Source: a virus. Taken from it: DNA of 64,000 nt. The notes below the pieces were generated by a model. The model was not told the DNA's origin. It saw nothing but the letters and a program-made list of their open reading frames with translations, and ran no database searches. Location: positions 1-64,000 of the IMG/VR virus record IMGVR_UViG_3300036985_005327. The stretch is one strand, 5' to 3'. The translations under genes were made by a program, and so were the position numbers. Positions within the stretch are counted from its first letter, which is position 1; every line of letters begins with the position of its first letter. Below are positions 7,878 to 17,253 of this stretch, one piece after another.

Positions 7878-9530
7878 TTACTCCGATAGCAGAACAACGC
7901 GTTGTCCCATGTCAGGGTGGACTGCTGCGTGAGTACCTCCACAGATAACCCAGATAACTGGACAGTCCGGTTGGTACACAGGGATGGGTCCTCCGTTCTC
8001 GTCACTGACAGGAGCTCCTCCGTCTGTAAGAAACACTACTAGGTCTGGCTTCTGAAAACTGTGTTCCTCCCAGTTTCCTTTACAGTTTTCGACACGTTGG
8101 ATCTCGTCCCTCTTAACTCCCTTTACGCATTGGAACGGCGGGTTAAAGTCTGTGCCACCTCTTCCGTACCTAGTGTATGTGTTCGTCTTGTTCGCCTGCA
8201 TCTCGGATCTCAGGATGTCAGCTTCTAACGAACTCAAGTAGTCTTCGTACTGGATAGCCGCGTCGAACATTACGATGTGGAGGTGAACACTCTGTGTGCT
8301 CTGAACAATCCCGCTTAGCTCTGTGACGAACTTGATGAAGTTGGCGTCGCTGATAGACCCTGAGGTGTCAATCACAACAGAGACGTTGACTGCGGTGTCA
8401 CACTGAAGTCCTGGGTAGGGAAGGATTCCTTGACCCATCACTGGCAAGAGGCTGTAGTTGGGGATCACCGCGCTCTCGTCCATCTTCGGAATGATGCTCG
8501 ACCTCAACATGTTCTTGAAGATTTGATCCCACGGAACTTCAGGCTCTTTCAAAAGCTCTTCAACAGCACTCTTTATTTCCAGTGGAATGGTACCCCGACG
8601 CTGTATTGTCTGGTCATACGCATTCTTGACCATTTCTTTGGTCTCTTTGCTTAGACCACTTACAAGTCGCTCGGTCTCGGCCTCAGTACGGAAACTCAGT
8701 TCGTCTTGTGGGTTGAATAAGTGCTCAGGGAACTCGGGGTGTTCTTGGTCACTGGAGTCATTCGAATTTTGTTCTTCGTTTTCGCTGTCATCTTGGTCAG
8801 CGTCGCCACCTCCATTTCCATCGTTCTGGTCGTCTGACTCTTCTTCCCCTTTACCAGATCCCTCGCTTGGGCTGTCGGACTCTTCTTCTTCTTCCGCATC
8901 TCCGCTTGCACCGTCTGACTCTTCTTTTTCTTCGCCACCACCGTTACCGTCTTCATTGTTTTGGTCGCGGGTCTCTTCTTCCTCTTGTTGGTCGCCAGAA
9001 CCACCCCCACCACCTGAGGGCGCAAACAGCATCGGTACTTTCTCAGCCTTCTGAACAAGCAACGCGAGGTATTCTTCGTACATGAGCTTATTAGGAAGTT
9101 CGAAAGACTCCGGGTTCAGGAACCTGCATTCCTTTCCCATGGCGTCCATTTCCTTTTTCAGGAAAGAGCTGTTAACTGCAAAATCCATAGCAACGTTACC
9201 GAGTTTGTGATTCAATTGGAGGTCCTTACCAGACGGTAAGTTGTTGTACATCCAGATAGCTCGAGGGATATGCTGAAGAATGATGTGGCAGGCTTCATGC
9301 TGAATGACAAAGAGCTGTTCATGCACGTTGAGCGACTCAAACCACTCGAGGTCGTACACCAGCAAATACTTCCCGGTATTCCGGTCCAGCGTGACGCACG
9401 CTGTCTTTTGTCCGGGGGAACAAATTCGTCGGCAACCGTTGAGTACGCGGCCGTAGAAATTGTTTCCCCCACGTGGAGAACAGAGCCACTGCAGTGCGTT
9501 CGTGAGTGCGTTGTCTTTAGTTTCGCCCAT
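7878..9530 (-). CDS. VWA-domain protein with N-terminal metallopeptidase-like motif
   Basis: Resembles the putative metallopeptidase plus VWA proteins that commonly pair with MoxR-type AAA ATPases in protein-complex remodelling. The N-terminal part carries HEACHIILQH, an HExxH-like zinc site variant. It is followed by a long acidic Glu/Asp/Ser/Gly linker (about residues 180-270). The C-terminal VWA domain has the metal-ion-dependent adhesion motif DTSGSIS, a GRGGTDFNPP loop and VVFLTDGGAP. The frame is open to 9629, but the ATG at 9530 is preceded by AAAGGAG at ideal spacing and is used here, giving 550 residues. It leads the operon containing the reverse transcriptase. The likely ATPase partner is encoded at 11310-12548, separated by two genes on the other strand. 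Confidence 0.85.
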   Translation of the reverse strand: MGETKDNALTNALQWLCSPRGGNNFYGRVLNGCRRICSPGQKTACVTLDRNTGKYLLVYDLEWFESLNVHEQLFVIQHEACHIILQHIPRAIWMYNNLPSGKDLQLNHKLGNVAMDFAVNSSFLKKEMDAMGKECRFLNPESFELPNKLMYEEYLALLVQKAEKVPMLFAPSGGGGGSGDQQEEEETRDQNNEDGNGGGEEKEESDGASGDAEEEEESDSPSEGSGKGEEESDDQNDGNGGGDADQDDSENEEQNSNDSSDQEHPEFPEHLFNPQDELSFRTEAETERLVSGLSKETKEMVKNAYDQTIQRRGTIPLEIKSAVEELLKEPEVPWDQIFKNMLRSSIIPKMDESAVIPNYSLLPVMGQGILPYPGLQCDTAVNVSVVIDTSGSISDANFIKFVTELSGIVQSTQSVHLHIVMFDAAIQYEDYLSSLEADILRSEMQANKTNTYTRYGRGGTDFNPPFQCVKGVKRDEIQRVENCKGNWEEHSFQKPDLVVFLTDGGAPVSDENGGPIPVYQPDCPVIWVICGGTHAAVHPDMGQRVVLLSE

Positions 9531-9611
9531 AGAGTTACTCCTTTGGGTTGTTCGGCGTACACTTAGGAGTGTCGCAAGAACTGTTGTTGGTTCGACCATT
9601 ACAGGTAGGAA
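9531..9611. promoter_or_regulatory. Divergent promoter region between VWA and plus-strand genes
   Basis: This gap separates the minus-strand VWA operon from the plus-strand gene at 9612. On the plus strand GTACACTT sits at 9557-9564, matching the TAxACTT element found ahead of other plus-strand genes, about 48 bases before the ATG. The minus-strand side holds AAAGGAG as ribosome site. No convincing -35 and -10 pair was found for either strand. Confidence 0.35.
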
Positions 9612-10619
9612 ATGATGATCATTGACCAAACTACTGACGCCGGTTTTGCAATGCTGCGAGTTCTCTCTGAAAAGTTTCCCGCTATCAGAGAGATGGCGAA
9701 GACAGCCGAGCTAGACTCTGATGAATTTTCAGGGTTACCGACCTCAGCTTTTGCGTGGCCTGAGCGTCGTATGTTCCCGCTGCACAACCGCGAGCATGCA
9801 GTCCTTTCACTAGCCTACAGCAAAACAGCTTCGATACTGCCTATCGACGTGACGTTGAACCTCGATAGAGCCGCCGAGATTTACGGCGTAGACATGTCCT
9901 CGTTTGATACGGAATCCTCCTTGGAAAAAGAAGCCGGGGAAGAGTACTGGTTGTTGGACAGCCAACGCCGTTTCCGTGTCACGTCTGCTAGCGACGTGAA
10001 GTTGGCTGAGCAGATTGTTGGTCAACGGTACGCTGAGTTTTCTCCCGTCGAACGTGCAGAGATCATGCAGAACTTGGTCAAGGTCGCGGAGCGGTACGAC
10101 GTTCCGCTGTCTCCTTCTACCAAGAAGTTTGCCGGAATCACTCTGACAAACACGAAGGTTCTCTGTGATTGGATTGGTGCTCGGAAAGAGGCAGCTCTCC
10201 GAATCAACTCTCCTGTGGCGGCATCGTACGAGAAGTTGGCTCAGGCTTTTACCAATACTCCCGACTATATTTCGGACAAAAGTTACCAGGTAAAGTTAGC
10301 GGCTGCGTTGCACGACCTGGATAAGAAGGCCGGTATCGAGTCGCTGTACGGAAAGAAAATTCTGGACCCCATTCAGACCGTTTGGAACACCGACAAGCTG
10401 GCGGCTCAGAGCATCAACATCGCGGGCAAGATGTTTGACAAGAACGTTTTGTCTTCTCTTCCTGCTACGTTCTGGTCTGATGCGATTGGTCCGGACTTCG
10501 CAGCGGAGATCGCTCCCGGCGGCGAGGTTGACCCCACAGCTCTCGAGCAAATCATAGCGACGTTGCCCAACGACCTTAAGGCTTCCCTCGCTACGAATCT
10601 TGCTGCATACTCGCATTGA
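9612..10619 (+). CDS. Hypothetical protein, probably virion-associated
   Basis: No firm family; 335 residues, mostly helical. It contains several copies of the short motif K-x-A (MAKTAEL, YSKTASI, LVKVAERY, YEKLAQAF) that recurs in the head-region proteins from 43 to 55 kb, suggesting it belongs to the virion. The segment FAWPERRMFPLHNREHAVLS is distinctive and may help to find relatives. AGGTAGGA precedes two adjacent ATGs (9612, 9615); the second has slightly better spacing. The stop overlaps the next start. An internal head protein or structural component is an inference from the motif and from neighbouring terminase, not a demonstrated role. Confidence 0.65.
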   Translation: MMIIDQTTDAGFAMLRVLSEKFPAIREMAKTAELDSDEFSGLPTSAFAWPERRMFPLHNREHAVLSLAYSKTASILPIDVTLNLDRAAEIYGVDMSSFDTESSLEKEAGEEYWLLDSQRRFRVTSASDVKLAEQIVGQRYAEFSPVERAEIMQNLVKVAERYDVPLSPSTKKFAGITLTNTKVLCDWIGARKEAALRINSPVAASYEKLAQAFTNTPDYISDKSYQVKLAAALHDLDKKAGIESLYGKKILDPIQTVWNTDKLAAQSINIAGKMFDKNVLSSLPATFWSDAIGPDFAAEIAPGGEVDPTALEQIIATLPNDLKASLATNLAAYSH

Positions 10620-11320
10620 TGAAAAACAAAGCGTCAGAAGCAGAGTCTAAAGCAACGCTAAAGGACGCAGAGTCGAGTTCGGCTCTCGCGCTTCTTTTGT
10701 CCGTCAGGTCTCTCTACGGTGACGATGTTCTCGTTTGGGAGCCTGAAACTTTTTGGCTTACGCTCGAAAGAGACAGCTATGTGCTAGCTGAGCCTGAGAG
10801 AGACAAAATACAAGCAGCTCTCGCGTTGACCGTTAGACCCTCGTTCTACTGGGACAACATTGTCTTCCAGCACACGGTACGCGCGTTAAACGGGCAGCAC
10901 TTCAGCGCGGATGCCATCCAGGAAAACTGCACAGCCCACATGGCTTGGGCTGTGTGTGAAGCCGCCACAATTCGGCAGTTCGACCCTGACAAGACCACGG
11001 TTCCTGACTTCGATGGGGACGTGTGCCTGTACACTGCTGTGTGCTTACGCCGCGAGGGCTTTGTTCTTCCTCCGGGGGAGCTCGCGTTCGCGGAAGAGTG
11101 TTTAGAGAAGCAACTCTCAAAAGAAGACCACGTTACCGGACTAAAAAAAGACGTAAAGCAAGCCTGGGCTCACACAGCCAAGAGCAAGCTAGCGCACACC
11201 GAGTTTGCAGAAAACTCTGTCGGTGTGCAGCTAGCTCGTCTTGCCGCTTGTTACCTTTACGTCGAAGACCGGAAGGGCCAACTCAGCAAGGAGTTAGCTC
11301 GCTTGGGGATTAAGACCTGA
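10619..11320 (+). CDS. Hypothetical protein next to large terminase region
   Basis: No family recognised; 233 residues, predominantly helical and rich in Ala, Leu and charged residues, with no signal peptide, membrane segment or metal site. The ATG at 10619 overlaps the preceding stop (TGATG); a TTG at 10616 is a less likely start. It forms a two-gene plus-strand transcript with the gene before it. Its last 11 bases overlap the end of the convergent MoxR-like gene. It could be a structural or packaging accessory protein given its partner gene and the terminase downstream, but the sequence alone does not show this. Confidence 0.6.
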   Translation: MKNKASEAESKATLKDAESSSALALLLSVRSLYGDDVLVWEPETFWLTLERDSYVLAEPERDKIQAALALTVRPSFYWDNIVFQHTVRALNGQHFSADAIQENCTAHMAWAVCEAATIRQFDPDKTTVPDFDGDVCLYTAVCLRREGFVLPPGELAFAEECLEKQLSKEDHVTGLKKDVKQAWAHTAKSKLAHTEFAENSVGVQLARLAACYLYVEDRKGQLSKELARLGIKT

Positions 11321-12548
11321 GCCGTGAATCGATAGACGCATGAGCTGTTTCGAGTCTTTGGTTTAAAGCTACGAAGTCCTGGTGGTTTCTCAACTCCTTC
11401 ATCAAGTGTGTCAGGTACAGACCAGCTTTGTTCTTTGCTGAGACGATTGGGATTTGTTGCATCGCCGAGATGCTTGCGTCATTCGGGATAAGCATCAGGT
11501 AGCGTATCAGGTTTCTCGCTACGCGGTTAACCTCAGCCGGTTCGTTGATGAAGATGAATTCCAACACGTCCTGCGTGAGGCTGACGAGTTTCTCCAAGGC
11601 ACCGTTCTCAACGAGTTTGTCCAGCTTGTCCTTTATCGTTGAGAAATGAAGGATGACGTCTTCGGCACTGAGCGTAGCGGACTTGTCGTGCAGATACCCT
11701 ACGAGCTGCTGCGACATGGTCATGCCGATTGATGACCCAAACCGAATCTTTGCGACTTCCCCATCGAGAGGAATCTTGCTGTAGTCCAGCACATACGCGT
11801 CGAGACTCACCGTCTGCCACGTGGCAGGGCACGCGTAGGACTTGCTTTGCTCACGTGCTTTGGCGTCCTCTACCAGGCTCGGAGAACCACGCAGGAACTC
11901 GAGAACGGATGGGTGGCAGGGCTTCGACATGGGACCAATGGCGCGGCATGCTGTGTCGGTTTTGTGGAACCCATTGGTCTCTGCGTGAGTCAGGAAGTCT
12001 TTGGCGTTGGACACGACGTACATGAACTTGAGACGGCGTCGGAGGGCCGCGTTCGACTCGATGTTCTGTACAACGTAATTCGCGGTGTTGGGGTTCATGG
12101 ACGCCACGATTGTGACCTTGTCCCCTAGCTTGTAGTCGTAGAGGAGCCGGTCCTCAAGTAGCGAGAAGAACATGGCCATGGCGTGCTGCATGCCCTGGTT
12201 GATCTCGTCGAAGTGTAGAAGAGCTGATTCGTCGGTATCGGGGAACTGTGGCGGAAGAAGGATGTTGAAGAACCTGTTGTCGTCTCCCTGAAGCTTCGGA
12301 ACGCCACCACCCAGGATAGAGAAGTGGGCGGTACGAACGTCCGCTACCCTTGAGAGGTTCATATCCTGAGCGAGCTGATGCACAATCTGAGACTTCCCTA
12401 CTCCGGATTGACCCACAAGGCAGAAGACCCCTCTGAATTGGCTATTGGCAATGGACAGCTTAATCTGGTGAATGGCCTCACTTGGTGACACGCGGGGGAT
12501 ATCGTATTGATCTGCGTAGTGGACTATTTCCTTCTTGTTGTTTGACAT
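11310..12548 (-). CDS. MoxR-like AAA+ ATPase
   Basis: ATP-driven remodelling protein of 412 residues. Walker A is GQSGVGKS near residue 47, Walker B is ALLHFDEIN near 115, followed by sensor 1 ASMNPNT and an arginine-rich ALRRRLKF. This is the layout of MoxR-type AAA+ ATPases, which typically work with VWA proteins to activate or dismantle protein complexes. The matching VWA protein is encoded nearby on the same strand at 7878-9530. AAGGAATGAG upstream of the ATG supports the start. The two genes between them (9612-11320) run the other way, so the pair is not in one operon as is usual. The substrate is unknown; a maturation or takeover function is possible. Confidence 0.86.
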   Translation of the reverse strand: MSNNKKEIVHYADQYDIPRVSPSEAIHQIKLSIANSQFRGVFCLVGQSGVGKSQIVHQLAQDMNLSRVADVRTAHFSILGGGVPKLQGDDNRFFNILLPPQFPDTDESALLHFDEINQGMQHAMAMFFSLLEDRLLYDYKLGDKVTIVASMNPNTANYVVQNIESNAALRRRLKFMYVVSNAKDFLTHAETNGFHKTDTACRAIGPMSKPCHPSVLEFLRGSPSLVEDAKAREQSKSYACPATWQTVSLDAYVLDYSKIPLDGEVAKIRFGSSIGMTMSQQLVGYLHDKSATLSAEDVILHFSTIKDKLDKLVENGALEKLVSLTQDVLEFIFINEPAEVNRVARNLIRYLMLIPNDASISAMQQIPIVSAKNKAGLYLTHLMKELRNHQDFVALNQRLETAHASIDSRLRS

Positions 12549-12565
12549 TTTCTCATTCCTTTCTT

Positions 12566-14218
12566 ATGTTTAGCAGTATGTCTGCTAAAGTAGAGGCAAC
12601 TCTTAGCGATGTTGCCGAATCCTGGATTAGGCTTAATGGGAAGAAATTCAATCTTTCCAATTGGCCTATGCACAGAGCTTTTTACGATTGCCGGTCACGT
12701 CGAACTCTTTTCAAAACAGGACGACAGATTGCGAAGTCCACGACGCTGTCCAACTTTGCTATCGTTGAGTGTAGTGTTATACCACATTTCTCCGTAATGT
12801 TTGTGAGTCCTACCAAGGAACAGACTGTACGCTTTTCGAATTCGCGTGTGTCCAAAACCATGCGGTACTCACCGCACATTAGCCGAACATTTCTACACAC
12901 AGGTTTGGCCGACCGCGTCTTCCATAAGCAGTACAAAAACGGTTCTGAAATGTTGTTCACGTATGCGCTTGACGATGCTGACCGACTTCGTGGTCCTTCT
13001 ACCGATAGGAACATGTACGACGAGGTTCAGGACATTCTGTACGATCCGGTCATCATCGTCGGAAACGAGTGTTTATCCCACTCGAAGTACGCGTTTGAAA
13101 CGTACGCTGGAACCCCCAAGACGATGGAGAACACCATCCAGTTCTTATGGGAGAACAGCAGCCAGACGGAGTGGGTTATCAAGTGCGATGGGTGCAACAC
13201 CCAACAGTACATAGACTCTGCTCGCTCTCTAGGAAAAGAAGGAATTATTTGTTTAAAATGTGGCAAGTACCTCAATCCTTTTAAAGGACAATGGATCGAT
13301 CTGAACTCGTTTAAGAACTCAGACATCGACCCTGCTTTTCGTGTTAAAGGATTTCACCTTAGCCAGCTCATCATGCCTGAGTACAATCCTCACGCGATGG
13401 CATTAGCGTGTCCTGATTTAGTTTCATATGCGAAGAACGCATGGAATAGAATTCTCGTAAAGAACGACGAGTTAAATACTTCTAAGTTCAATAATGAAGT
13501 ATTGGGAGTATCTGACGACGTTGGCTCTCGAATGATCTCTAAAGAAGAGATCGAGAGGCTGTGTATAGGTAAACCCCTTCAGCAATACCCTGATACCAAA
13601 CAACACGCTGAAATATCAACTATCGTTGCAGGTGTAGACTGGACAGGCGGCGGAACAACAGGCGTGTCGCGAACGGCGCTTTGGATTTGGGGGTACCGGC
13701 CCAGAGACAAAAAATTGGTCTGTCTCTTTTACAAGACCTACCCTGGCATCAATCCGGTAAACAACATCGAAGAAATAGCAAATGTGTGTCTGTCCCATAA
13801 GGTAGGGTTGGTTGTGGGCGATGCTGGCGAGGGACACGCACCAAATGATTTACTGCGTAAACGTTTAGGCGTGCATACTGTGACGCAAGCACAGTACACA
13901 AGCCAAACGAAAGCCGTTGTTTGGAATCAGCTAGACCGCTACACCGTGGATAAGACCACCATCGTCGATAACTTTTTTCTCCTATTAAAAAGAAGAGACG
14001 TTGAGCTGGGACCGTTACCGCAGATGAAGACAGCCATAGACGACATGATGAACGAGTACGAAGACATTACGTCCACGGGGCGTAAAGTCTGGACTCATGC
14101 TATGTCTCTTTCGGACGACTGTCTTCATGCTGCGGTATTCGGATGGTTGGCATTCAAGATTGTGACGAATGACTTGCAGTTCTACTACACGAGCGAAGAC
14201 GAGAAGAAGACAGCCTAG
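12566..14218 (+). CDS. terL: Terminase large subunit (DNA packaging ATPase and nuclease)
   Basis: Motor that pumps phage DNA into the prohead and cuts it. The N-terminal ATPase has a degenerate Walker A (KTGRQIAKST, about residues 50-59) and a DE pair in NMYDEVQDI (about 150). Residues C207, C210, C229 and C232 form a zinc-ribbon insertion. The C-terminal RNase H-like nuclease has VAGVDWTGGGTTG, VVGDAGEG and SLSDDCLHAA with the expected Asp residues. The open frame begins at 12482, but that part is antisense to the MoxR-like gene; ATG 12566 or 12578 is more likely, and neither has a good ribosome site. Small subunit not recognised. The stop overlaps the convergent DNA polymerase stop by four bases. 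Confidence 0.88.
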   Translation: MFSSMSAKVEATLSDVAESWIRLNGKKFNLSNWPMHRAFYDCRSRRTLFKTGRQIAKSTTLSNFAIVECSVIPHFSVMFVSPTKEQTVRFSNSRVSKTMRYSPHISRTFLHTGLADRVFHKQYKNGSEMLFTYALDDADRLRGPSTDRNMYDEVQDILYDPVIIVGNECLSHSKYAFETYAGTPKTMENTIQFLWENSSQTEWVIKCDGCNTQQYIDSARSLGKEGIICLKCGKYLNPFKGQWIDLNSFKNSDIDPAFRVKGFHLSQLIMPEYNPHAMALACPDLVSYAKNAWNRILVKNDELNTSKFNNEVLGVSDDVGSRMISKEEIERLCIGKPLQQYPDTKQHAEISTIVAGVDWTGGGTTGVSRTALWIWGYRPRDKKLVCLFYKTYPGINPVNNIEEIANVCLSHKVGLVVGDAGEGHAPNDLLRKRLGVHTVTQAQYTSQTKAVVWNQLDRYTVDKTTIVDNFFLLLKRRDVELGPLPQMKTAIDDMMNEYEDITSTGRKVWTHAMSLSDDCLHAAVFGWLAFKIVTNDLQFYYTSEDEKKTA

Positions 14219-17200
14219 CTGGCTACTAGCTCTTCGAACTCAGCTCGAACTTCTTGCTCGATAAAATCGTCACGGTCGGCGGGGTTCTCGGGGACTATGT
14301 GGGTCACGTTTCCCATTTTCTTGATGTAGTTGTCCACGCTCATGAGCTCGCCGTATGACGGACCCACTTCTACGTCCCAAGAGAACGGAACAGGTAGCCA
14401 CGGATACCTGTTGTTAATACGGCGCATACCGTACTCCTTGATGAACTCAGGGAGCTGATGCACGTACTTGTCTGGGCACTCAAACCCAACGGAGTCATGA
14501 ACGGTGAGTAGTAGCTCACCCTGCATGTCCACCCGGAGAGGCTCTTCCATATCACACAGAACCTCAAGAACGATTTCAGAGCTCGTGCTCTGGATCTTGA
14601 AGTTGACACTTTGCCTTTCGGCTTTTGAACGCAGACTCCACGGAAGTTTATGGAGTTCCCCAAAGCGTCTACGCCGCCCAAAGAACGTTTCCACAAAACC
14701 CAAATGCTTTAGCTGGTCCTTGGTGAGCTGGATGTACTCAGGGATCGTGGGGAACATCTTGAACAGAGTGTCTACGATAACAGCCGCTTGTTCTTCCGGG
14801 ATACCTACGATAGACGAAACCTTGTTTGGAGTAGCTCCGTAGAGAATCCCGAACACAACGCGCTTGATGATGCCGCGCAAGCGATCTAGCTGTTTCCCAT
14901 ACGGCTCTTCTGTTTCTTTGATTTTATCTCGGTCGCAGAAGTCACTGTAGGACCACCCATGCGCGGTATCTATACCTACTGTTTCAGCTACTTCTTTCCA
15001 ACGGTACTGCTCAACTCCGTTAAGAACGTTAGCCGGGTTGTAGACCATAGACGCAAAGAAGCTGTGGGGGTCCATGCCGTCGTTAAGAGCTTTGATGAGG
15101 TTCTTGTCTTTGCTGTACGCAGAGTAGATTCTCACTTCCGCTGCTTTGGCGTCAGCGTTACCGAAGGCGTATCCCGGCTGAGAGGGCACGAATATCTTTT
15201 TGATGTTGTGCCCGCCCAGTTTCTTGGGGATATTTTGCATATTTTCGTGAGACGATGAAAGTCTACCGGAAGACGTTCCATGTTGGTGATACGTGGTATG
15301 CATGCGATCATCTTCACGTGTGAGAACCATGATGTTCTCGATGAACGTGTTGCGTGCCTTCTGCATCGCCCGGAATTCCAGCAAGTCTCGAGAGAATGGG
15401 CAGTCGTACTTTGTGACGAGCAGCCGTAGGAATTGAGCGTTCGTGGAGATAGCTCCAGAGTCTGTGCGCGGGGGTTCTACCTTCCCCAGATAGCACATGT
15501 GCTCTTTTGTCTCAGGGTGGGTAAAGCCCACGTTGTACAAGATGGACCTAATCTGTCCTGAGCTGGCAGGGTTAAGCTTTTCTTTGTATCCTGCCGGGAG
15601 CATATGGTTAAGCTTGATGATGGCTTCCCGCGAAGACTGCTCCATTTTTATAGCGAGTTCTCGCGTGTATTCCCGGTCCATAGGGACGCCACGGTTCTCT
15701 ATTCGTGCAAGAACTCCTAACGTAGGCAGAGAACGTGTAGCCATAATGCGCGCGAGAGGTTCAACGACAGGACAGAGTATGGCACCTAGCTTACTGAATT
15801 CTTGACGTTCGAACTTCTGTAGCTTTCGACGCTCTGCAATAAACCTGGTAGATTCTGCTCCCATGTTCTTACGCTGGGTAACTGCAATTTGCCATGTGGC
15901 GTCAGCGTCGATAGCGCCGTAGATGCTTAAGTCCTCAAGTGGGATGTGAGCGTAGCCATCATCTTTTAGTAACGATTCTTCCGCTTTGCTAAGCTTCTGG
16001 CCTAACTCTTTCAGCTCCTTCTTTTTCTCGATTAACTTAGCGTTTGCCTGGGCTTTTACCTCTTTTTCGTAGTTGGCATAGCTAGGAAGGTAAGTTTTTA
16101 CCAACTCTTTTAAGCCGTAGAACCCCTTCTTGTCTTCGGCTAACAGGTGCTCTGCAATCATGGTATCCCAAGCTAGATTGACGACCCCAAACTTTTTACG
16201 GCGTAACACCTTAGCGTCGAACTTGAAGTTGTGACCGACCTTGGGCTTTTTACACGTGAACAGTTTTACAAGGAAGGGGTGAACGTCTTCCAGAGACCAC
16301 GTAGATTCGCGGTGCTCCACCGTGATAGACGCTGCTTTTCCGATGTCCCAAGCAACAGTTACCGTGAGCAGTTTGAGCTTATCCCGATGAGGCATAAGCG
16401 TATTCGTTTCCGTGTCCAGTGCTATTAAGTGTTTTGTGGGGTCTACACCTTCAGGAGCATACGCGATAATGTGATCTACGAGGTCGGAGACTTCCTGAAG
16501 AGTTTTTGGGAATATGTAGTTCTTAGAAATAGCTCCTACGTTTGCCTTTGTCTTCAGTATCTTCTTCTCGTTATTAAGGAGGACGCTTCCCATGAAAGAC
16601 TGTATGTGGCGGTTTACGAGCTCTATGTACCCGGACTTAATAACCATCTGGGCTAACGAGATAGACGCGAAAACGTAAACGTGCCTACCCCCAATGTACG
16701 TCTCCAGAAGTTGTCCTACGACATCTGCGTGCTTCTTGATATTGAATCCTAGAGTCTTCAGGACTACAGGTCCAAACGCGAACACCATGACAGACCTGTC
16801 AGGGTCCGAGTTACTAACCAGTTTTTCCTTTAGGATATCGCAGCAGCAACGAATGGTCTTTATCGATGGCTTGGTGACAACGCAATGGACCGCGTAGGTG
16901 AAGTAGGTCTCTATCTTCGTGTAGCTGGTGTTCTTGTTCCTAAAGTTCTCGACCATCGCGCGGGCATCCCGCTCTAACCCTACTTTCCAAGACTCATGCG
17001 AGTGCATGCTCTCGGAGGGTCCTATCTCTGGCGAGTCGCTAACAAAGAAACAATCAGTTAACTTGGGACCGTTGTCCTTTACGAAATGCTTTGCGCCGTA
17101 ATGGTCACACTCTAGGCACTTGGGTCCACACCAACCCTGAGTACATAGCTGACAGTCGAGCGTAACCTCTCTAGAACTCGGTATCTCCTTTTTCGTAAGT

Positions 17201-17253
17201 GATAGTTTCGACGACTTCGTCTTTCGAATCTTCGGCGGTTTCGGGTCTGTCAT
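14215..17253 (-). CDS. polA: Family A DNA polymerase with N-terminal uracil-glycosylase-like domain
   Basis: Replicative polymerase of 1012 residues. Roughly the first 250 resemble family 4 uracil-DNA glycosylases: CQLC near residue 35, VHC and RCCC further on, as for a [4Fe-4S] cluster, and FAFGPVVLKTLG. The usual GEAPG active motif is replaced by SDSPEIG, so glycosylase activity is doubtful. The 3'-5' exonuclease follows with LIALDTETN, VGHNFKFDAK and YGAIDADATW. The polymerase part has GTSSGRLSSSHENMQNIP, a motif A reduced to ADAKAAEVRI, motif B RGIIKRVVFGILYGATP and motif C VHDSVGFE. Glycosylase-like N-termini are known in some phage polymerases such as that of SPO1. The start overlaps the primase-helicase end by 83 bases, unusually long, but no better start is visible. 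Confidence 0.93.
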   Translation of the reverse strand: MTDPKPPKIRKTKSSKLSLTKKEIPSSREVTLDCQLCTQGWCGPKCLECDHYGAKHFVKDNGPKLTDCFFVSDSPEIGPSESMHSHESWKVGLERDARAMVENFRNKNTSYTKIETYFTYAVHCVVTKPSIKTIRCCCDILKEKLVSNSDPDRSVMVFAFGPVVLKTLGFNIKKHADVVGQLLETYIGGRHVYVFASISLAQMVIKSGYIELVNRHIQSFMGSVLLNNEKKILKTKANVGAISKNYIFPKTLQEVSDLVDHIIAYAPEGVDPTKHLIALDTETNTLMPHRDKLKLLTVTVAWDIGKAASITVEHRESTWSLEDVHPFLVKLFTCKKPKVGHNFKFDAKVLRRKKFGVVNLAWDTMIAEHLLAEDKKGFYGLKELVKTYLPSYANYEKEVKAQANAKLIEKKKELKELGQKLSKAEESLLKDDGYAHIPLEDLSIYGAIDADATWQIAVTQRKNMGAESTRFIAERRKLQKFERQEFSKLGAILCPVVEPLARIMATRSLPTLGVLARIENRGVPMDREYTRELAIKMEQSSREAIIKLNHMLPAGYKEKLNPASSGQIRSILYNVGFTHPETKEHMCYLGKVEPPRTDSGAISTNAQFLRLLVTKYDCPFSRDLLEFRAMQKARNTFIENIMVLTREDDRMHTTYHQHGTSSGRLSSSHENMQNIPKKLGGHNIKKIFVPSQPGYAFGNADAKAAEVRIYSAYSKDKNLIKALNDGMDPHSFFASMVYNPANVLNGVEQYRWKEVAETVGIDTAHGWSYSDFCDRDKIKETEEPYGKQLDRLRGIIKRVVFGILYGATPNKVSSIVGIPEEQAAVIVDTLFKMFPTIPEYIQLTKDQLKHLGFVETFFGRRRRFGELHKLPWSLRSKAERQSVNFKIQSTSSEIVLEVLCDMEEPLRVDMQGELLLTVHDSVGFECPDKYVHQLPEFIKEYGMRRINNRYPWLPVPFSWDVEVGPSYGELMSVDNYIKKMGNVTHIVPENPADRDDFIEQEVRAEFEELVAS

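Noticed and set aside
8587-9058. Ser/Pro-rich and Lys-rich frames opposite or within the VWA acidic linker
   Set aside because: They arise from the repetitive GAA/GAC/TCT linker read in other frames and have no ribosome sites.
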